A stretch of DNA of 64,000 bases, taken from the NCBI RefSeq assembly GCF_030014915.1, contig NZ_JAGIXS010000001.1:1550001-1614000 (forward strand). Reading direction: 5' to 3'. The DNA comes from Pelomonas sp. V22. Its GTDB lineage: Bacteria; Pseudomonadota; Gammaproteobacteria; Burkholderiales; Burkholderiaceae_C. A model generated the notes under the pieces. It saw only the letters and a list, made by a program, of their open reading frames with translations. It ran no database searches and was not told the origin of the DNA. The position numbers and the translations under genes were made by a program. Numbering within the stretch: the stretch's first letter is position 1; every line of letters begins with the position of its first letter. Shown piece by piece: positions 1 to 8,792 of this stretch.

Positions 1-989
1 GACTGCGGCTCCTTGATCTCCTGCATCAGGAAGGCCAGGTCCACCTTGGCCTGGCTGCCATCGGCAAAGGTCTCGGTCTTGCCGAACAGGCCCTTCCAGC
101 TGGGGCCCACGCCAGGGCTGCCATCCACCGAATGGCAGGCCACGCAGGCCTTGCTCTTGGCCAGCGCCATGCCCACGTCCACCGGGCTGGAAGCATCGGC
201 CTGAGCCGGCGCCGAGCGGCTGGGCTGGGCCTTGATCCAGGCGTCGAAGGCTGCGCCGGGCAGCACCACCACGGCGCCGCGCATATTGGCGTGGCCCACG
301 CCGCAAAGCTGGGCGCACATGGCCTCGAAGCGGCCGGCCACCGTGGGCGTGAACCAGAAGCTGCTGACCTGGCCCGGCACCATGTTCATGCGGGCGCGGA
401 ACTGCGGCACGTAGAAGTCGTGCAGCACGTCGATGGAGCGCAGCAGCATCTTGACCGGCCGGTCCTGCGGCAAGCGCAGCTCGCTGCCTTCGATCAGCGG
501 ATCGTCATTGCCGGCTGGATCGTCCGGGTCGAGGCCGAAGGGATTGCTGGCCGAGATGAAGCGCGCATCGCTGCGACCCAGCTTGCCGTCGGGCCCGGGG
601 AAGCGGTAGCGCCATTGCCACTGGTTGCCCAGCACCTCGACCTCCATCGCATGGCTGGGTGGTCGCACGTAGTCGGCATAGACCGACAGGCCCGGCGCCA
701 GCAGCGCGGCAATGCCGATGGCGGTGACGATGGTCAGCCAGCGCTCCAGCTTGTGGTTGGTCGGCTGGTAGGCCGGGCGCTCGCCCTGGCCACGCCGGAA
801 GCGCAGCAACGTGTAGGCCAGAAAGCCGTTGAGCACGACAAAGAAGATGCCGGTGATCACGAAGGTGATCGTCAGCGTCTTGTCCATATCGCGCCAGTTC
901 GACGCCAGCGGCAGCGCATGCCAGGGCGCGATGAAGTGGAACAGCAGCGAGCCCACCACCATCACGAGCAGGACGATCACCATCAGCAT
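1..989 (-). CDS. coxB: Cytochrome c oxidase subunit II with fused cytochrome c domain (3' end outside window)
   Basis: This is the copper-A subunit of a caa3-type heme-copper oxidase, which takes electrons from cytochrome c at the outer face of the inner membrane. The ATG at 989 follows AAGGAGG by 5 bases. Three hydrophobic segments lie near residues 4-22, 38-60 and 82-105. They are followed by the WQW motif (about 120) and the copper-A signature CAQLCGVGH..M (about 225). A CVACH heme-c motif (about 281) shows the fused cytochrome domain. The reading frame is open to base 1, so only the last part of the cytochrome domain is missing. Subunits I and III are presumably downstream, outside the window. 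Confidence 0.95.
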   Translation of the reverse strand, partial: MLMVIVLLVMVVGSLLFHFIAPWHALPLASNWRDMDKTLTITFVITGIFFVVLNGFLAYTLLRFRRGQGERPAYQPTNHKLERWLTIVTAIGIAALLAPGLSVYADYVRPPSHAMEVEVLGNQWQWRYRFPGPDGKLGRSDARFISASNPFGLDPDDPAGNDDPLIEGSELRLPQDRPVKMLLRSIDVLHDFYVPQFRARMNMVPGQVSSFWFTPTVAGRFEAMCAQLCGVGHANMRGAVVVLPGAAFDAWIKAQPSRSAPAQADASSPVDVGMALAKSKACVACHSVDGSPGVGPSWKGLFGKTETFADGSQAKVDLAFLMQEIKEPQ

Positions 990-1046
990 GGGAGCCTCCT
1001 TCGAAGGCAGCGACGGCGCCGAGTGGCGCCGTCGCGGGGATCCATC

Positions 1047-1553
1047 TCAGTCTGAGATCCTGCTGCGTTGAGCCAGCTTCCAGTAGGTCAGTGCAGCCGT
1101 CATGCCGAAGACCATGTGCCCGATCAGCGTGGCCCAGCCGCGCAGCTCGGTGATCCAAGGGAAGACATTGCTCCAGCCATGCATGCTGATGACGTAGACG
1201 CCGATGCCGAACACCGCGCCTATGGTCTCGATCATCGGCACGCTGGATTCGTAGTGGAAGCCAGCAACGATGAAGGCCAGACACAGCGCGAACACCACGC
1301 CGAGCAGGTAGTGGGTGACCAGGGCCACGGCCACCACGCCGAGGCTGAAGGCGTTGTCCTGCAAGGCGCTGGGGCCCAGCACGATGGCCGAGACCAGGTG
1401 CGAGGTCCGCCAGGTATCGCCCGTGACCATGATGGACGACCAGACCAGGTCCAGCACCATCAACACGGCGCCTGCCACCAGGCCTGACACGATGGCTGCC
1501 AGCCAATCCGGCGCCCGGCGTTCCCACTGGTGCGGGTGCATTTCGAGTTCCAT
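1047..1553 (-). CDS. Four-helix membrane protein upstream of coxB
   Basis: A 168-residue integral membrane protein of unknown function. Four hydrophobic segments are visible, roughly at residues 20-42, 66-95, 108-130 and 140-160, with short polar loops and no recognisable catalytic motif. The ATG at 1553 has AGGGAGG five bases upstream, so a GTG two codons earlier was not used. It lies 57 bases upstream of coxB on the same strand and is probably co-transcribed with it. A role near the oxidase (assembly or unknown) is only inferred from position. Confidence 0.8.
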   Translation of the reverse strand: MELEMHPHQWERRAPDWLAAIVSGLVAGAVLMVLDLVWSSIMVTGDTWRTSHLVSAIVLGPSALQDNAFSLGVVAVALVTHYLLGVVFALCLAFIVAGFHYESSVPMIETIGAVFGIGVYVISMHGWSNVFPWITELRGWATLIGHMVFGMTAALTYWKLAQRSRISD

Positions 1554-1630
1554 GAACACCTCCCTCTTTGGAGCGGTAGAACGGACAAGGAAACTGATCT
1601 GCGGTGGACCCGATGGCGCTGCATTGTCTC

Positions 1631-1644
1631 TTGATGCAGCTCAA
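1631..1644. promoter_or_regulatory. Candidate FNR/Anr box
   Basis: TTGATGCAGCTCAA matches the FNR-family consensus TTGAT-N4-ATCAA at 9 of 10 fixed positions. It is 78 bases upstream of the membrane-protein start on the minus strand. On the plus strand TTATAC (1664-1669) lies about 29 bases from the box centre, near the spacing of a class II FNR promoter. The target direction is therefore ambiguous. An oxygen regulator beside oxidase genes is plausible. Confidence 0.45.
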
Positions 1645-1794
1645 GGCCCAGGGCGTGCGCGACTTATACGCCCGGGCCTGGGGGCCCGCAAGCGGGCATG
1701 CCTGCACAGACAAAACCTGGCCCCTACAAAGGTGCATGCCCCAGCGCGAGGCACCTGGGCAACACCCGACCCCAGCGGGAAATCACCTAGGCAC

Positions 1795-2292
1795 CTAGCC
1801 CGGCACCGGCATCGCCGTCTCGTACTTGACCTCGCGCAGCACCACATTGCTGCGCACGCTGGCCACGCCGGGCAGCTTGAAGATCTTGGCTTGCAGGAAC
1901 TGGTCGTAGGCCTTCATGTCGGGCGCCACGATCTTCATCACGTAGTCGGCCTCGCCGGTGATGGCCTGGCATTCGATGATCTCGGGGCTGGCTCGCACCA
2001 TGGCCTCGAAGGCCTCGGTCGCGCCCTCGCTGTGCCGCACCAGGCTCACATTGGCCAGCACGCAGATCGAGAGGCCCAGCTTCTCGCGGTCCACCAGGGC
2101 CACGTGCCGGCGTATCACGCCGCGCTCCTCCAACTCCTTGATACGCCGCCAGACCGGCGTGGCCGACAGGCCGACCTGCTCGGCCAGCGCCTGGGTGCTC
2201 TGGCGGCTGTCCTGCTGCAAGGCTTCGAGAATCTGCCGCGTGGGTCGGTCGAAATTTTCCATTTCGAATTTCAACGTTTTTGAGTTGAACAT
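1795..2292 (-). CDS. Lrp/AsnC family transcriptional regulator
   Basis: A feast/famine regulator with an N-terminal helix-turn-helix (QSTQALAEQVGLSATPVWRRIKELEE) and a C-terminal RAM ligand-binding domain (about residues 80-155). Such proteins bind amino acids and form dimers or octamers on DNA. The start is uncertain. The ATG at 2292 has GGAGA almost touching it, and an internal ATG at 2262 fits the usual family start (MENFDRPTRQIL) but lacks a ribosome site. It is divergent from the indolepyruvate oxidoreductase gene, 77 bases away, which makes it the likely local regulator of aromatic amino acid breakdown. Confidence 0.9.
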   Translation of the reverse strand: MFNSKTLKFEMENFDRPTRQILEALQQDSRQSTQALAEQVGLSATPVWRRIKELEERGVIRRHVALVDREKLGLSICVLANVSLVRHSEGATEAFEAMVRASPEIIECQAITGEADYVMKIVAPDMKAYDQFLQAKIFKLPGVASVRSNVVLREVKYETAMPVPG

Positions 2293-2369
2293 TCTCCATC
2301 AAGGCTGGAACGAGAGTCAGAGAGCAAAGTTTCACTGGCCTGCCTGAAGAAAAATCCTCGCTCCTGGCA

Positions 2370-5300
2370 ATGCCGGCCACCGCCCCTCCGACCATGACCA
2401 CCACCTCGCTTCGCGACTACAAGCTCGCCGACAACCTGGCCGCCAGTTCCGGCGCCGTCTTCCTGACCGGCACCCAAGCCCTGGTGCGGCTGTTGCTCGC
2501 GCAAAAAGCGGTGGACGAGAGAGCCGGGCTCAAGACCGCCGGCTTCGTGTCCGGCTATCGCGGCTCGCCGCTGGGCATGGTCGACCAGCAGCTCTGGAAG
2601 GCCAAGAAATTCCTTGACGCCGCCCAGGTCAACTTCCTGCCCGCCATCAATGAAGACCTGGCCGCCACGGCCTGCCTGGGCGTGCAGCGGGTGGCGCTCG
2701 ACCCCAAGCGCACTGTCGATGGCGTGTTCGCCATGTGGTACGGCAAGGGCCCGGGCGTCGATCGCTCGGGTGATGCGCTGAAGCACGGCAATGTTTACGG
2801 CACAGCCAAGCAGGGCGGCGTGCTGGTGGTGTGTGGTGACGACCATGGCTGCGTCTCTTCCTCGACGCCGCACCAGAGCGACCTGGCACTGCAAGCCTGG
2901 TCCATGCCGCTGGTCCACCCGGCCAATGTGGCCGAGTACCTGGAGTTCGGGCTCTACGGCTGGGCGCTCAGCCGCTTCTCGGGCGCCTGGGTCGGCTTCA
3001 AGGCGATCTCGGAGGTCGTCGAATCCGGCATGACGGTGGACCTCGACAACATCCCCATGGACTTCGAGCTGCCGGTCGACTACCAGGCGCCGACCGACCT
3101 GCACATCCGCTCGGTGGACCTGCCCTCGCTGGAGCTGGAATCGCGCCTGGCCCACAAGATCGATGCGGTGCTGGCCTTCGCCAAGCTCAACAGCATCGAC
3201 AAGCACATCGTCACCAGCCCGCGCGCCACGCTGGGCATCGTCACCGTCGGCAAGGCGCATTACGACTTCATGGAAGTGCTGCGCCGGCTGGACCTGGACC
3301 CGAACGCGCTGGCTGCTGCCGGCGTGCGCGTCTACAAGGTCGGCCTCGTCTACCCGCTGGAGCCCACGCGCATGCGCGAGTTCGCGCAGGGCCTGACCGA
3401 CATGCTGGTGATCGAGGAGAAGGCGCCCGTGGTCGAGCGCCAGATCAAGGAGCTGCTCTATCACCTGCCCGACGCCCAGCGCCCGCGCGTGATCGGCAAG
3501 ACCGACGAGGCCGGTGCGGCCGTGCTCTCAAGCCTCGGCGAGCTGCGCCCCTCGCGCATCATGAACACCGTGGCCGACTGGCTGGCGCGCCTGAACCCGG
3601 CGCTGGACCGCCGCCACCTGGTCGTCGATTTCCTGACGCCCTGCCTGCTCAGCAACGCGGCCGACGGCGTGCGCCGCCAGCCCTACTTCTGCTCGGGCTG
3701 CCCGCACAACACCTCGACCAAGCTGCCCGAAGGCTCGCGGGCCCTCGCCGGCATCGGCTGCCACTTCATGGCGAGCTGGATGGAGCGCGGCACCTCGGGC
3801 CTGATCCAGATGGGCGCCGAGGGCGTGGACTGGGCGGCCCACAGCCGCTTCACCACCGAGAAGCATGTGTTCCAGAACCTCGGCGACGGCACCTACTACC
3901 ACTCGGGCTATCTGGCGATCCGCCAGGCCATCGCGGCCCGCGCCAACATCACCTACAAGATCCTCTACAACGACGCGGTGGCGATGACCGGCGGCCAGCC
4001 GGTCGACGGCCAGACCAGCGTGCCCCAGATCGCGCGCCAGGTCGAGGCCGAGGGCGTCAAGCGCCTGGTCGTGGTGTCGGACGACATCGCCAAGTACGAC
4101 GAGCACCAGGGCCTGTTCCCGCCCGGCACCACGTTCCACGACCGCAGCGAGCTCGATGCCGTGCAGCGCGAGCTGCGCGAGATCGAGGGCGTGACCGTGC
4201 TGATCTACGACCAGACCTGCGCCGCCGAGAAGCGCCGCCGCCGCAAGAAAAAAGAGTTCTACGACCCGCCCAAGCGCATCTTCATCAACGAGCAGGTCTG
4301 CGAAGGCTGCGGCGACTGCGGCCAGGCCTCCAACTGCCTGAGCGTGGTGCCGGTCGAAACCGACTTCGGCCGCAAGCGCGCGATCGAGCAGAGCTCGTGC
4401 AACAAGGACTTCAGCTGCGTGAACGGCTTCTGCCCCAGCTTTGTCTCGGTGCATGGCGCACAGCTGAAGAAGAAGGTCGGCGCCGGCTGGACGGCCGCCG
4501 ACCTGGCGCGCGAGATCGCTGCCATCGGCACGCCCCCGGCCTGGGACTGGACCGGCCCCTTCGACATGCTGGTCACCGGCGTCGGCGGCACCGGCGTGGT
4601 GACGGTGGGCGCGCTCGTCTCCATGGCGGCGCATCTGGAAGGGAAACAGGCCTCGGTGCTGGACTTCATGGGCTTCGCGCAAAAGGGCGGCTCGGTGCTC
4701 AGCTTCGTGCGCCTGGCGCCGACGCAGGACCTGCTGAACCAGGTCCGCATCGACACCCAGCAGGCCGACGTGCTCCTGGCCTGCGACATGGTCGTCGGCG
4801 CCTCGCCCGATGCGCTGGGCACCGTCAAGCCGGGCCGCACGGTCATCCTCGCCAACACGCATGAGCTGCCCACGGCCGCCTTCGTGCGCAACCCGGACGC
4901 CAGCCTGCAGGCCCCATCGCTGCTGGCCAAGATGCAGCACGCTGTGGGTGGCACGACGGGCCTGCTGTCCACCATCGATGCGCAGACCATCGCCCAGCAG
5001 CTGATGGGCGACACCATGCCCAGCAATATCGTGATGCTGGGCGCCTGCTGGCAGCGCGGCCTGATCCCGCTCAGCGAAGCGGCGCTGATGCGCGCCATCG
5101 AGCTGAACGGCGTGGCCATCGAAGGCAACAAGACCGCCTTCGCGCTGGGCCGCCTGGCCATCGCCGCGCCGGACGCGATCAAGCGCCTGGCCGGCGAAGT
5201 CGGCACGAAGAAGGTGCAACTGCTGTTGGGCCAGGACAAGCTCGACGGCGAAGACGGCCTGATCGCGCGCCGCATGCGTCACCTCACCAGTTACCAGAAC

Positions 5301-5948
5301 GAGGCCTATGCCCAGCGCTACCTGGCCCTCGTGAACCGGGTTCGCGCGGCCGAGGCTCAGCTCGGCGAGGCCGGCAAGGCCGAGCGTCTCAGCAAGGCCG
5401 TGGCCCGCTACCTGGCCAAGCTGATGGCGATCAAGGACGAGTACGAGGTCGCTCGCCTCTACACCGACGGCAAGTTCGAGGCGGCCATGAAGGCGCAGTT
5501 CGAGAACTGGGCCTCGCTGTCCTTCCACATGGCCCCGCCGCTGATCTCGCGCCCTGGCGCCGATGGCCGGGCCAAGAAGATCGAGCTGGGCAGCTGGACC
5601 TTCTCGGCCTTCAAGCTGCTGGCCCGCATGAAGGGCCTGCGCGGTGGGTTGCTGGACGTGTTCGGCAAGACCGAGGAGCGCCGCATCGAGCGCCAGCTGC
5701 TGGCCGACTACGAGGCGCTGATTGCCGACCTGCTGCAACACCTCACCGCCGACAAGCTCGAACTGGCCCTGAAGCTGGCCCGCCTGCCCGAAGGCGTGCG
5801 CGGCTATGGCCATGTGAAGCTGGCCAACATCACCACGATCCGTGCCCAGTGGAAGGACCTGCTGGACCGCTTCCACGGCCGCACCAGCGAGGTGCCGCTG
5901 GCCGTGGTGGCGATGCCGCAGCGGGTGAAGGGCGTGGCGGAGTTATGA
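2370..5948 (+). CDS. Indolepyruvate ferredoxin oxidoreductase, alpha-gamma fusion
   Basis: A very large (1192 aa) thiamine-diphosphate enzyme that oxidatively decarboxylates arylpyruvates from aromatic amino acid transamination to aryl-acyl-CoA, reducing ferredoxin. Domains in order: an N-terminal pyruvate:ferredoxin oxidoreductase-type region; a TPP-binding region with GDGTYYHSGYLA (about 504) and an N-D-A metal segment; an iron-sulfur region with CEGCGDCG and further cysteines (about 640-690); the gamma domain beginning VTGVGGTGVV (about 734); and a C-terminal extension typical of the fused bacterial form. No good ribosome site decides between ATG 2370 and ATG 2394. The divergent Lrp regulator probably controls it. 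Confidence 0.95.
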   Translation: MPATAPPTMTTTSLRDYKLADNLAASSGAVFLTGTQALVRLLLAQKAVDERAGLKTAGFVSGYRGSPLGMVDQQLWKAKKFLDAAQVNFLPAINEDLAATACLGVQRVALDPKRTVDGVFAMWYGKGPGVDRSGDALKHGNVYGTAKQGGVLVVCGDDHGCVSSSTPHQSDLALQAWSMPLVHPANVAEYLEFGLYGWALSRFSGAWVGFKAISEVVESGMTVDLDNIPMDFELPVDYQAPTDLHIRSVDLPSLELESRLAHKIDAVLAFAKLNSIDKHIVTSPRATLGIVTVGKAHYDFMEVLRRLDLDPNALAAAGVRVYKVGLVYPLEPTRMREFAQGLTDMLVIEEKAPVVERQIKELLYHLPDAQRPRVIGKTDEAGAAVLSSLGELRPSRIMNTVADWLARLNPALDRRHLVVDFLTPCLLSNAADGVRRQPYFCSGCPHNTSTKLPEGSRALAGIGCHFMASWMERGTSGLIQMGAEGVDWAAHSRFTTEKHVFQNLGDGTYYHSGYLAIRQAIAARANITYKILYNDAVAMTGGQPVDGQTSVPQIARQVEAEGVKRLVVVSDDIAKYDEHQGLFPPGTTFHDRSELDAVQRELREIEGVTVLIYDQTCAAEKRRRRKKKEFYDPPKRIFINEQVCEGCGDCGQASNCLSVVPVETDFGRKRAIEQSSCNKDFSCVNGFCPSFVSVHGAQLKKKVGAGWTAADLAREIAAIGTPPAWDWTGPFDMLVTGVGGTGVVTVGALVSMAAHLEGKQASVLDFMGFAQKGGSVLSFVRLAPTQDLLNQVRIDTQQADVLLACDMVVGASPDALGTVKPGRTVILANTHELPTAAFVRNPDASLQAPSLLAKMQHAVGGTTGLLSTIDAQTIAQQLMGDTMPSNIVMLGACWQRGLIPLSEAALMRAIELNGVAIEGNKTAFALGRLAIAAPDAIKRLAGEVGTKKVQLLLGQDKLDGEDGLIARRMRHLTSYQNEAYAQRYLALVNRVRAAEAQLGEAGKAERLSKAVARYLAKLMAIKDEYEVARLYTDGKFEAAMKAQFENWASLSFHMAPPLISRPGADGRAKKIELGSWTFSAFKLLARMKGLRGGLLDVFGKTEERRIERQLLADYEALIADLLQHLTADKLELALKLARLPEGVRGYGHVKLANITTIRAQWKDLLDRFHGRTSEVPLAVVAMPQRVKGVAEL

Positions 5949-6035
5949 GCCACCGCTGAATGGTGATCGCACAAAAAGTGTGAAGCCGTGCAAAGACGCT
6001 AGACAGGGCAGCTTCGCGCTTGGCATCCTTCGCGG

Positions 6036-7574
6036 ATGCGCTTTACCCCTGCCCTGACCCGTCGCGCCGCCTTGCTCAGCAGCGCTGCCCTGCTCGCCGC
6101 CTGTGCCAGCCTGTCGCCGCCGCCGCTCGATGCGCCGGCCCAGCTGCGCGCCGCCAACCGCATAGGCTGGGGCGCCAACCAGGCCCAGCTCGACCAGATC
6201 TCCAAGCTCGGCTGGGGTGACTACGTGGAGCAGCAGCTGCGCGCCGACACCAATGCGCCGCTGCCCGCCTTCGCGCAGAGCCAGATCGCGGCCATGGACA
6301 TCAGCAACAAGACGCTGATCGAGCGGGTGCAGGAGGTCGAGACCCTGCGCAAGAACCAGGACAAGCCGCCCACCGAGGCCGAGCGTGTCGTCACCCGCCA
6401 GGCCTATCAGAACGCCCTGAACAAGGGCACGCGCGAGGCCGGCCACCGCCAGCTCTTGCGCGCGCTGTATTCCGACCAGCAGTTGCTGGAGCACATCAGC
6501 GCCTTCTGGTTCAACCACTTCACGGTCCACCAGTACAAGCGCGAGATCCGCGTGCTGGTGTCCGACTACGAGGACCGCGCGCTGCGGCCCAACGCCCTCG
6601 GCTCCTTCCGCACCATGCTGGGCGCCGTGGCCCGCCACCCGGCCATGCTGCGCTACCTGGACAACGACCAGAACGGCATCCCCAAGGTCAACGAGAACTA
6701 TGCCCGCGAGCTGCTGGAGCTGCACACGCTGGGGATAGACGGCGGCTACAGCCAGCGCGACGTGCAGGAGCTGGCCCGCGTGCTGACCGGCTTCAGCGTG
6801 CGCCTGGAGCCTGAGGACCCCAAGCTGCCGGCCAAGTTCAATGGCCAGTACCGGCGCGATGGCCTGTACGAGTTCAACCCGGCCCGCCACGACTTCGGCG
6901 ACAAGCAGCTGCTCGGCCAGACCATCAAGGGCCGCGGCGCCGACGAGCTGGACCAGGTGCTGGACCTGCTGGTGGCCCACCCGAGCACCGCGCACTTCAT
7001 CAGCCGCAAGCTGGCCCAGTATTTCCTCGCTGACGAGCCGCCGGCCGCCATCGTCGACAAGATGGCCGAGGCCTTTCACAAGACCAAGGGCGACATCAAG
7101 GCCACGCTGCGGCCGCTGCTGTACTCGAACGAGTTCGCCAATGCCGCCCCGGCCAAGTTCAAGGACCCGCAGCATTACCTGCTCTCCAGCCTGCGTGCCG
7201 GCTTCGAAGGCCAGGCCATGCTGAACAGCCAACCGCTGGCTGGCTGGCTGCGCCGCCTGGGCCAGGGCCTGTACGACCGCCAGACGCCCGACGGCTACCC
7301 GCCGCTGGCCGCCGCCTGGAACAGCGCCGGCCAGATGAGCGTGCGCTTCGAGATAGCCCGCCAGATGGGCGGCGGCGTGCCGGCCCTGTTCAAGGGGGAG
7401 GCCGCCGACGCGCCCAAGCCGCCGCCACCGCCCTACAAGCTCGATGCGCCGCCGCTGCGGCCGCGCCTCGAGGCCAGCCTGAGCCCGACCACCCGCCAGG
7501 CCCTGGCACAAGCCGACTCGCCGCAGCTGTGGCTGGCCCTGCTGCTCTCCAGCCCTGAATTCATGGTGCGATGA
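6036..7574 (+). CDS. DUF1800 family exported lipoprotein
   Basis: A 512-residue protein of the DUF1800 family. The first 23 residues form a lipoprotein signal with lipobox LLAAC, so the mature protein should be lipid-anchored in the cell envelope. The family hallmarks NRIGWGANQ..., HFISRKLAQYF and NEFANAAPAKFK are present. No enzymatic activity is established for the family. The stop is one base ahead of the next start. DUF1800 and DUF1501 genes are paired in many bacteria, which suggests that the two act together at the cell surface. Confidence 0.9.
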   Translation: MRFTPALTRRAALLSSAALLAACASLSPPPLDAPAQLRAANRIGWGANQAQLDQISKLGWGDYVEQQLRADTNAPLPAFAQSQIAAMDISNKTLIERVQEVETLRKNQDKPPTEAERVVTRQAYQNALNKGTREAGHRQLLRALYSDQQLLEHISAFWFNHFTVHQYKREIRVLVSDYEDRALRPNALGSFRTMLGAVARHPAMLRYLDNDQNGIPKVNENYARELLELHTLGIDGGYSQRDVQELARVLTGFSVRLEPEDPKLPAKFNGQYRRDGLYEFNPARHDFGDKQLLGQTIKGRGADELDQVLDLLVAHPSTAHFISRKLAQYFLADEPPAAIVDKMAEAFHKTKGDIKATLRPLLYSNEFANAAPAKFKDPQHYLLSSLRAGFEGQAMLNSQPLAGWLRRLGQGLYDRQTPDGYPPLAAAWNSAGQMSVRFEIARQMGGGVPALFKGEAADAPKPPPPPYKLDAPPLRPRLEASLSPTTRQALAQADSPQLWLALLLSSPEFMVR

Positions 7575-7575
7575 A

Positions 7576-8784
7576 ATGATGCAACGACGCCACCTGCTCC
7601 AAGCCACCGCCGCCAGCCTCATGCTGCCTGGCGCCCGTTTGTTCGCCGCCGGCGAGAACCGTCCGCGCTTCCTGCTCGTCTTCCTGCGCGGCGGCTACGA
7701 CGCCGCCAACCTGCTGGTGCCGACCGGCAGTTCCTTCTATTACGAGTCGCGACCCAAGATCGCCATCGCCAAGCCGGGGAGCGAGCCGAATGCCGAAGCG
7801 GCGCTGCCCATCAACGCCGACTGGGGCCTGCATCCGGCCCTGAAGGACAGCCTCTATCCGCTGCTGCAGGCCGGCCAGGCGACTTTCATCCCGTTCGCCG
7901 GCACCGACGACCTGAGCCGCAGCCATTTCGAGACGCAGGACAGCATCGAGCTCGGCCAGAACCTGGCTGGCCAGCGCGACTTCCAGAGCGGTTTCATGAA
8001 CCGGCTGGCGGCCGAGATCGGGGCGCGGGGCGCCATCTCCTTCACCGACCAGTTGCCCATCACCTTCCGCGGCAACACCAAGATCGGCAATGCTGCGCTG
8101 CGCGACAACGCCAAGCTGGCCGTCGATGCCAAGACCCGCAAGCTGGTGTCCAGCATGTACCAGGAGCAGCCGCTCTCGGCGCAGGTCGAAGAAGGCTTTG
8201 CGCTGCGCGAGGAGCTGGTGCGCGAGCTCTCGCCCGAGCGCATGAAGGAGATGGACGCCTCCGGCCGCAATGCGATCAGCGCCAAGGGCTTCGAGCTGGA
8301 GGCGCGTCGCATCGGCAAGTTGATGCGCGGGCGCTTCAGCCTCGGCTTCATCGACGTGGGCGGCTGGGACACCCATGTGGGCCAGGGCGGCGCCACGGGC
8401 ACATTGGCCACACGCTTCGAAGAGCTGGGCCGTGGCCTCGCCGCCATCAGCAGCGAATTGGGCCCCGAGCTCTGGAAGCAGACCACGGTGATGGTGATCA
8501 GCGAGTTCGGCCGCACCTTCCGCGAGAACGGCAACCGCGGCACCGACCACGGCCATGGCTCCACCTATTGGCTGCTGGGCGGCAGCCTGGCGAACAAGGG
8601 CGGCGTGGCCGGCGAGCAGGTGCAGCTCAGCGCCAAGACGCTGAACCAGGGCCGCGACTACCCGGTGCTGAACGAATACCGCAGCGTGCTGGGCGGCCTG
8701 TGGCAGCGCCAGTTCGGGCTGTCGGACGAGGCCATTGCCCGCGTGTTCCCGGGCGCCACGGTCAGGGACCTGGGCCTGGTCTGA
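7576..8784 (+). CDS. DUF1501 family exported protein
   Basis: A 402-residue member of DUF1501, distantly related to sulfatases and alkaline phosphatases. The N-terminus MQRRHLLQATAASLML has twin arginines and a hydrophobic stretch, so Tat export is likely. Motifs typical of the family are FLRGGYDAANLLVP, RSHFETQDSIE, GGWDTHVGQG, ISEFGRTFREN and GTDHGHGS. The last ones resemble metal-binding positions of the phosphatase fold. Its neighbour is the DUF1800 lipoprotein, almost certainly in the same operon. Function is unknown. Confidence 0.9.
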   Translation: MMQRRHLLQATAASLMLPGARLFAAGENRPRFLLVFLRGGYDAANLLVPTGSSFYYESRPKIAIAKPGSEPNAEAALPINADWGLHPALKDSLYPLLQAGQATFIPFAGTDDLSRSHFETQDSIELGQNLAGQRDFQSGFMNRLAAEIGARGAISFTDQLPITFRGNTKIGNAALRDNAKLAVDAKTRKLVSSMYQEQPLSAQVEEGFALREELVRELSPERMKEMDASGRNAISAKGFELEARRIGKLMRGRFSLGFIDVGGWDTHVGQGGATGTLATRFEELGRGLAAISSELGPELWKQTTVMVISEFGRTFRENGNRGTDHGHGSTYWLLGGSLANKGGVAGEQVQLSAKTLNQGRDYPVLNEYRSVLGGLWQRQFGLSDEAIARVFPGATVRDLGLV

Positions 8785-8792
8785 ACGCCGGC

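Noticed and set aside
1604-1798. A 64-codon plus-strand frame near the FNR-like box
   Set aside because: It starts upstream of the candidate promoter and overlaps the end of the Lrp gene, without a ribosome site.
3528-5876. A 782-codon open frame opposite the indolepyruvate oxidoreductase
   Set aside because: Its product is low-complexity (H, L, G, A, Q, R-rich), as expected from the reverse strand of GC-rich coding DNA. The sense gene has full family motifs.
5943-7622. A 559-codon open frame on the minus strand across the DUF1800 gene
   Set aside because: It is the antisense shadow of a real gene and has no domain or ribosome site.
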